Of a stretch of 64,000 nucleotides of DNA, positions 58,045-64,000 are shown in pieces. The stretch is from Cryptomeria japonica (Eukaryota; Streptophyta; Pinopsida; Cupressales; Cupressaceae). The stretch covers positions 44,839,517 to 44,903,516 of the forward strand of contig NC_081411.1 in the NCBI RefSeq assembly GCF_030272615.1, in the 5' to 3' direction. Position numbers and translations under genes: made by a program. Within the stretch, counting starts at the first letter, position 1. The number at the start of each line of letters is the position of its first letter. The notes under the pieces were generated by a model. It ran no database searches. It saw only the letters and a program-made list of their open reading frames with translations, and had not been told where the DNA came from.

Positions 58045-61000
58045 TTAAGAAATAGGAGAAGAGATGAGAGTCAGGTCTATGCCAAGCTTCCTGAACTTGC
58101 TCTCCTCCACCCATGTAGCTTCAGATACTGGTTGATCTGCCCATTTCACTAAGTGCTCCATGTAGACCTAGTGTTTGGTAGACTTCTTCACTCTTGATTC
58201 CAAGATCTCCACTACTTTAGGCTTCTTCACTGGAGGTAAGGTGTTCACATCCAAGTCTTGTAACACCTTGGCTTGAGTCTCATTCTACTCTACTATCTCT
58301 CCCTTGTACATTACCAGATCAACAACATTGAAGACTGGTGAGATGGCTAAGTTTGAAGGTAAATCAACCTTATATGCATTCTCACCATATTTTTCCAGAA
58401 TTTGACAAGGTCCTACCCTCTTCATCTACAGTTTGGTAGGCTTACCACTTTGCATCCTTTCTTTGCTCGAATGGACCATCACATAGTCACCCAACTTGAA
58501 TTGAACTTCTCTCCTTTTCTCATCCATTTTGACTTTCAGTTTGTCAGTGGATTCAAGGATGACCTTCTTAACTTGCTCTTGTACCTCCTTGATGGTTTGG
58601 GTGAAGTCCTCTACTTGTCCACTCTTCATCTCCAAACTACTCAGATCTCTCAACTCACATACTCCCCTTGGATGTCTATCATACACAACCTCAAAAGGGC
58701 TTCTACCATTGGTTCTATTCACACTGTCATTATATGCATACTTTGCTTGAGGAATGATAAGGTCCCATGTCTGACCATATTCCTTAGTTAGACATCTCAA
58801 CAAATTGCCTAACACTCTATTGATGACTTCAATTTGACCATTTGTTTGTGGATGGTAAGTTGAGCCAAATGACAAGTTAGTTCCTAGTCTCCTCCATAAT
58901 GTCTACCAAAAATGACCCATGAATTTTCTATCCCTGTCTAGAACAATGCTTAAAGGGATTCCATGAATCCTAACAATCTCTTTGAAGGAGAGATGTGCAA
59001 CATAACTAGCATCATGTGTAGTCTTACATGGTACGAAATGACTCATTTTGGAAAATTTATCTACTACGACATAGATGATGTCCATACCTCTTTTAGTCTT
59101 GGGAAGTCCTACTACAAAGTCCATTCTTATACATTCCCAAGGTCTGTTAGGGACCGGCAATGGTTGATACAAACCGACATTGCTTGATCCACCTTTGGCT
59201 CTTTGGCAAACACCACACTGCTCTACATATCTCTTCACATCTCTTGGCAACTTTGGCCAATAGTAGAACCTCTGTACCAAATCCAAGGTTTTATTAATAC
59301 CAAAGTGTCCACTCAAACTACCATTATGTTTTTCTTGAATGAGGTTATCCCTCATAGATCCTCTAGGTACACACAACTGGTTACCCTTGAACAAGAGACC
59401 ATTTTGGAGAGTGTAGTCTGCATACTCACCATGGAAATGGTTCTCAAACTCTTTACAAACCTTGTAAGCTGATGAGAAGTCTTCATCTTCTTCATAGAGG
59501 TCTTTGAAACCCTCTATGCCTATGCACTACAACTATAACTCCTGAACAGTCAACAACTTCTTGCTTAATGGATCTGCCACCTTGTTAAGTTGCCCCTTCT
59601 TATGCTTGATGGTGAAGGTGAAGGATTGGAGATATTCCATCCATTTCAGATGTTTATTGCTTAGCTTCTCTTGAGTGTTAATGTAACTCAATGCTTGATT
59701 TTCTGTGAACACTACAAATTCCTTTGGGAGTAGATAATGTCTCCACTTCTTTAGAGACTGCACTAATGCATATAGCTCTAGGTCATAGGCTGAGTACTTC
59801 TTCTTTGCTTCATTAAGCTTCTCACTAAAAAATGCCATAGGTCTTCCCTCTTGATTCAACACATAGCCTACTGTAATTCCACTTGCATCACACTCCAAGG
59901 TAAATATCTTATCAAACATAGGTAGGAGAAGGATAGGTTTTGTGGCTACTTCTTGCTTCAACAATTGAAATGCTTTGTCAGCCTACTCTATCCATTTAAA
60001 CTTAGTTTTAAGACCTCCTTTGATGGTGTCAAGGACTGGTGCACATATGCCACTAAAATTCCTCACAAACTTCCTATAGAATTGAGATAATCCATGGAAA
60101 GTTCTTACCTCAGTCCCTGTTTTAGGTGCAGGCCAATTCAAGATTGCCTCCACTTTACTTGGATCCATCTTCAAGGTTCCCTTAGACACCACAAATACTA
60201 AGTAAACCAACTCTTGCTTCAAGAAGTCACACTTCTCTAGGTTGATGGATAGCTTCTTCCCATGCAACCTCTCTAATACCAACCTCAAATGCTCAAGGTG
60301 TTCTTCTTTGGTTCTGCTATAGATGAGAATGTCATCTAAATACACCACCACAAATCTACCTATGAAATCCTTCAGCACTTCATTCATCAACCTCATGAAG
60401 GTGCTTGGAGCATTGGTGAGTCCAAATGGAATTACAAGCCATTCATACAATCCATCTGTGGTTTCAAAAGTAGTCTTCCGCTCATCACCCTCCTTAATTT
60501 TTATCTGGTGATAACCACTTTTAAGGTCTAGCTTGGTAAAATACATAGCCCCTCCTAAACAATCCATTAGATCCTCTATTCTAGGAATAGGAAACCTATA
60601 CCTTATGGAAATCCTATTAATTGCTCTTGAGTCAGTGAAAAGTCTCCACTTACCTCCTTTTTTTAATGCTAGCACTACCAGGATTGCACATGGGTTGATG
60701 CTCTTCTTAATCAATCCTTGTTCCAATAACTCCTACACTTGCCTTGCTACCTCTTTGTTTTGATTAGGTGTGAGCTTATATGCAGCCTTGTTAGGTAAGG
60801 ATGCACCAGGAAAAAATTCTATCTGATGACTTATAGACCTTCTAGGTGGGAGTGTTGCAAGTGTCCCATCACTCACTATGTCCTTATACTCTTGTAACAT
60901 GTGGTTCACCTCCTTGGGTACTTCTGTCTGCAACTTGTCTTCTTCCTCCTTTGGTTTCACAAAGATGGCACACTTCACTATATCCTCCTCATGTAGCAAG

Positions 61001-62643
61001 TTTAAAAACTCTTTACCAGTAGCCATTAAGACACTAGGTGTATTTGAAGTTCCTTCTTCATTCTCTGTCGAAGACTGAATCTTGAAGGTCTTGCTATCCT
61101 TCTTAAAGGAAATGGAGTTCTCCTCTCCATCATAGATCACCTTTCTATCAAATTTCCAGGGTCTTCCTAACAATAAGTGATATGCATCCATTGGCAATAC
61201 ATCACAAAGGATTTTGTCCTTGTATCCTCCAATGGAAAACTCTACCCAAGTCTATTCATTGACCAACACACTCTGCTCATGATTCAACCATGTCACCTTG
61301 TATGGGTTAGTGTGGGGTATCCTTGTGAGTTTCAACTTCCTTACTACCTCTTCTAATATGATATTATCAGTTGAGCCTGAATCAACTATTACCTTGCACA
61401 CTTTACCAAGAATCTTGCACCTTACCCTAAACAATTCTCTCCTATGCTTAGGTTCACTCTTGACTGGCTATCTTATCAAGACCCTATTGAACATCAGATT
61501 TTCTCCACTCTCTGATTCAATATGATCTACCTCAGGCGTTTTGCTGCTTAAAGAGTCTTCATGTGCATAAGCAACCTTCTTTCCACTATGGGATGATGTA
61601 GGTTTATCAGGGCATCTATATGCCAGGTGTCCTAATTGTCCACAATTGTAACACTTCATGGTTGCAAAATAGGAGTTACCTCTACTAGTACCTCTACCCC
61701 TATTTGGTCCACCTTGTGCACCTCTTCCTCTAGAATGTCCTCCTCTAGGATTGGTTTCACTGCCATGTTCAGTCAACTTGGCTTCTCCTTGATTCCTCTA
61801 CTCATTTGACTTACTTTGGTAACCACCTTGGTGGTTCACTTGATCTCTACTTCTGCCTCTACCCCTGTTATTGGAGTCTCCTTTCCTTTTGTTCCTCTCT
61901 TCTACCTTGGTAGAAAGCTGATAACACTTCTGGATAGTAGTAGGAGTCCATAGGCTTATCTCCTCCTGAATGTTCCACTTTAGGCCGCTTAGATACCTAG
62001 CAACCTTAATGGATTCATCTTCTTGGACTTTGGACCTAAGACATAGCTTTTGAAACTCCTCTATGTAGGAGGCCACATCAAGATCCTTCTGCTTCAATCC
62101 TTGTCTCTTCTTATGAAGTTGGACTTCATAATCCTCTGGTAAGTAGTTCTCCTTAATCTTACCCACCATAGCTTTCCAATTTGCAATAGGTAGCTTCCCC
62201 ATACCAACTCTTTCTTCTTGGAGGTACTTCCACCATGTCAAAGTTGCTCCCCTTAATATTGATTTGGAAACTTTAACCTTCTGAGCCTCTGTCACACCTT
62301 CACACTCAAAGTGGTTTTCCATGCCCTCAATCCATTCCATAATAGTGTCTATATCCATTCTTCCACTGAAATGTGGCAACCCTTCAAAGGCTTTGGTGTT
62401 CAAGGCCTTAATAGCTTTCACAAAAGGTTCTTCATTGAACAAGGGATCTGGTTTAGGGATAATGTCATCTATGTCTATAGTCTTCTTACCTTTACCCTTG
62501 GTGTCTTCATCCCAAATTCCTTGTGTCCTCTGATCCACCACTTCTTGCAGTTTATCCCTCATCTCACTCATAGCTTCTTCAAGGAGTCTATTTTTCTCCT
62601 TCTATTCTTCCACCTCTCTAGCCAGCTCTGCATTAGTAACCAT
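58045..62643 (-). pseudogene. G3 gag-pol polyprotein with chromodomain, one frame with 12 TAG stops
   Basis: 1532 codons from ATG 62643 to TAA 58045. Gag: retrotrans-gag block (FEGLPHFSGRMDIDTIMEW, TWWKYLQEER, KQKDLDVASYIEEFQKLCLR), zinc knuckle CYNCGQLGHLAYRC (331-344). Protease VDSGSTDNI (Asp-421). RT with [35 protein letters not shown] (768-771). RNase H TLECDASGITVGYVL. Integrase HHCC region (SGHFGINKTLDLVQRFYYWP, CGVCQRAKGG), Asp in MDFVVGLP, Asp in VLDRDRKF, Glu in YHPQTNGQIEVINR. C-terminal chromodomain (VVEILESRVKK, VYMEHLVKWADQPVSEATWV, about 1475-1520). Stops at 62604, 61800, 61470, 61254, 60735, 59985, 59535, 59529, 58905, 58428, 58287 and 58170 are all TAG. Catalytic residues are otherwise intact. 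Confidence 0.95.
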
Positions 62644-62709
62644 TCTTCTCTCCCCTACTGATTCACCAATATATAAAGACATACATAGTCCAACAAGTCT
62701 TTTAACTTG

Positions 62710-62721
62710 GCTATGATACCA
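62710..62721 (-). promoter_or_regulatory. G3 primer-binding site (iMet-like)
   Basis: TGGTATCATAGC on the minus strand, one change from TGGTATCAGAGC, three bases from the LTR end. Confidence 0.85.
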
Positions 62722-62724
62722 ATC

Positions 62725-64000
62725 TGATGGGATCGGGTATGGGATAGACTAGCCTAGTCTATGCTCTTGTATCCTTTCCTTGGATCACTTGGTGTTCTCT
62801 ACACACCCTAGGGTCTCTAGAAATTCCCTTTACTCAAGGAATCCCCTGACCTTGCCCAATCCACCCACCAATGAGTTGCAATGCTGCTCCAAATGTCTCT
62901 CCTACCCATGAGACTCAAGTTCCCTTACTATGGCTAATAAGGGCTAATCTTGTTCTACACTTTCCAAGGTCTTAGCAAGGTTGTTTTAGATCTTTTTCAA
63001 GGTTTTTCCACCCATTCATGAGCCCCCAAGAGGTTTCAAACCTTTAATCCCTTAGTGATTTCACAATTTAGTGTTTTTGCCTTCAAAAAGGGCTACAAGG
63101 ACTAGGACCAATTAGGCCTCCTAACCGGTCTTCTAGCACTCCCTCTCACAAACGATGCACAAAAAACCCAATCTCCCAAAAAGGACTACCATTCATTTGG
63201 AAAAGACTCAATTATTTTCTAGGTTTTAGGCCTCCAAGTGTTCGTACTCTATCCTTGGTGGATTTTAAGGGTTTTAAGGGTTTTTGTGAGGGTTTTTAGA
63301 GTCTGTTTGGGTCATAGTGAAGGTTTTGTATTCCAGCCACCTTGTTTGGATTGGTGGAGGCTCCTCCTTCACACCAATGATGCTTCACTCACTCCCATAC
63401 ACTTCCTCCAAAGGATGCACTCTTGACTATACAACCTCTGCACCAACAACCATTCCTAACCGGGCACTATCTAGTCTCGCCTAGAAATGGGTATTTGCTT
63501 GGCCACCCTACAATTCTAAGGGCCCTACTTGCTTGGGACTATAGTAAAGGGTCTCCACATCCATTCCCCATGGTTTCATGGTGGTTCCACAATAGGGAAT
63601 GGAGTCAAGACTTCATGTACTCAAACCGGTCCAAAACTAGATAGTAAAACTGCAATACACAAATTATTTACAAACACACTCAACCGGTAAACAAAAGGAT
63701 AATCTAATCACTCACAATGAAGATATGTACATCAAAGAAAACATTCCACATAGGTTTGATCACAAATCAATCCATTTTCTTTCTCGGTAACTTCATTCAA
63801 ACAGACTGGTAACTTCAAAACAGTCACAGTCAGTACAATTTGCTTGAGTCATACAATCTCTGACAACCAACCCTTTAACTTAGGGTTTAAAACATATTAT
63901 ACTACTAGTACCTCAGTTGGTGTGCCACATTTAGGGTTTTCCATGCCAACCTAATGATTTTGACAACATGGTGGAAAAGTTGCTTGACAACTTTTAAAAG
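62725..64000 (-). repeat. G3 5' LTR, inner 1276 bp
   Basis: A repeat of 56436-57710, cut by the right window edge. About 310 bp more are expected outside. Confidence 0.93.

Larger units (their letters stand above)
56436..64000 (-). mobile_element. Ty3/gypsy chromovirus G3, nearly complete
   Basis: A minus-strand element: 5' LTR 62725 to beyond 64000, iMet-like primer site, one-frame gag-pol with integrase then chromodomain, polypurine tract, 3' LTR 56436-58021 (1586 bp). Only the outer part of the 5' LTR is missing. It is inserted in the 3' LTR of G2; the predicted target duplication is GTCTT (56431-56435). The LTRs are similar over their full shared length with scattered substitutions. The polyprotein has no frameshift but 12 TAG stops. 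Confidence 0.95.

Noticed and set aside
58045-62643. TAG read as glutamine (recoding) in the mobile frames
   Set aside because: The host gene COMT-B uses ordinary stops, and the elements also show Asp-to-Asn and TGG-to-TGA changes; methylation-driven decay is simpler.
1-64000. tRNA, rRNA, CRISPR, bacterial operons or organellar inserts
   Set aside because: Looked for typical cloverleaf A/B boxes, repeat-spacer arrays and conserved organellar genes; none seen. The tRNA-like matches are only retrotransposon primer sites.

Overview
The window reads as nuclear DNA of a seed plant with a very large, repeat-dominated genome. A gymnosperm such as a conifer is the best guess, and this is inference. 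The support is kilobase-scale nested LTR retrotransposons of both Ty1/copia and Ty3/gypsy type, AT-rich spacers with long (TA)n runs, heavy C-to-T decay of transposon reading frames, and a single small two-exon host gene. I see no bacterial, organellar, tRNA, rRNA or CRISPR features.

Layout. (1) 1-14887 is a nest of retrotransposons: gypsy G1 (minus strand, runs off the left edge) is split by a complete copia element C2 (5028-12391, plus strand). G1 itself sits inside copia C1 (minus), and C1 sits inside the first exon of a broken methyltransferase copy (COMT-A, 14888-15025). (2) 15026-34259 is the host-gene region. It has one apparently intact gene of the catechol O-methyltransferase type (COMT-B, 17580-18538, minus, two exons, 253 aa), a second broken copy (COMT-C, 30943-31135), a solo LTR (19667-20955), a non-autonomous LTR element with no gag-pol (22215-25216), and a 5'-truncated LINE-like insertion (about 27070-29425) carrying an RNase H end plus a 543-codon frame that I cannot assign. 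Flanking blocks near COMT-A and COMT-C are duplicates of each other, so the locus seems to have grown by local duplication followed by decay. (3) 34260-40910 is a complete copia element C3 with a perfect 5-bp target duplication, about 2% LTR divergence and a polyprotein in one frame. (4) 40911-44684 is AT-rich DNA, a possible LTR and a decayed coding stretch with a G-patch-like motif. (5) 44685-56435 is a very long gypsy element G2 (Tat/Ogre-like) whose 5' LTR is about 4.8 kb and carries its own decayed ORF; its protease/RNase H block is inverted relative to the rest. (6) 56436-64000 is a chromovirus G3 (minus) inserted in the 3' LTR of G2, with its 5' LTR running off the right edge.

How the parts relate. 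Only COMT-B looks able to make a functional host protein. Everything else is mobile DNA or debris. The decay is informative: in G3, C3 and the LINE-associated frame there are no frameshifts, and nearly all stop codons are TAG where a glutamine CAG is expected. That is the trace left by deamination of methylated cytosine in CHG sites, so these elements were probably inserted, heavily methylated and silenced, then mutated in place.
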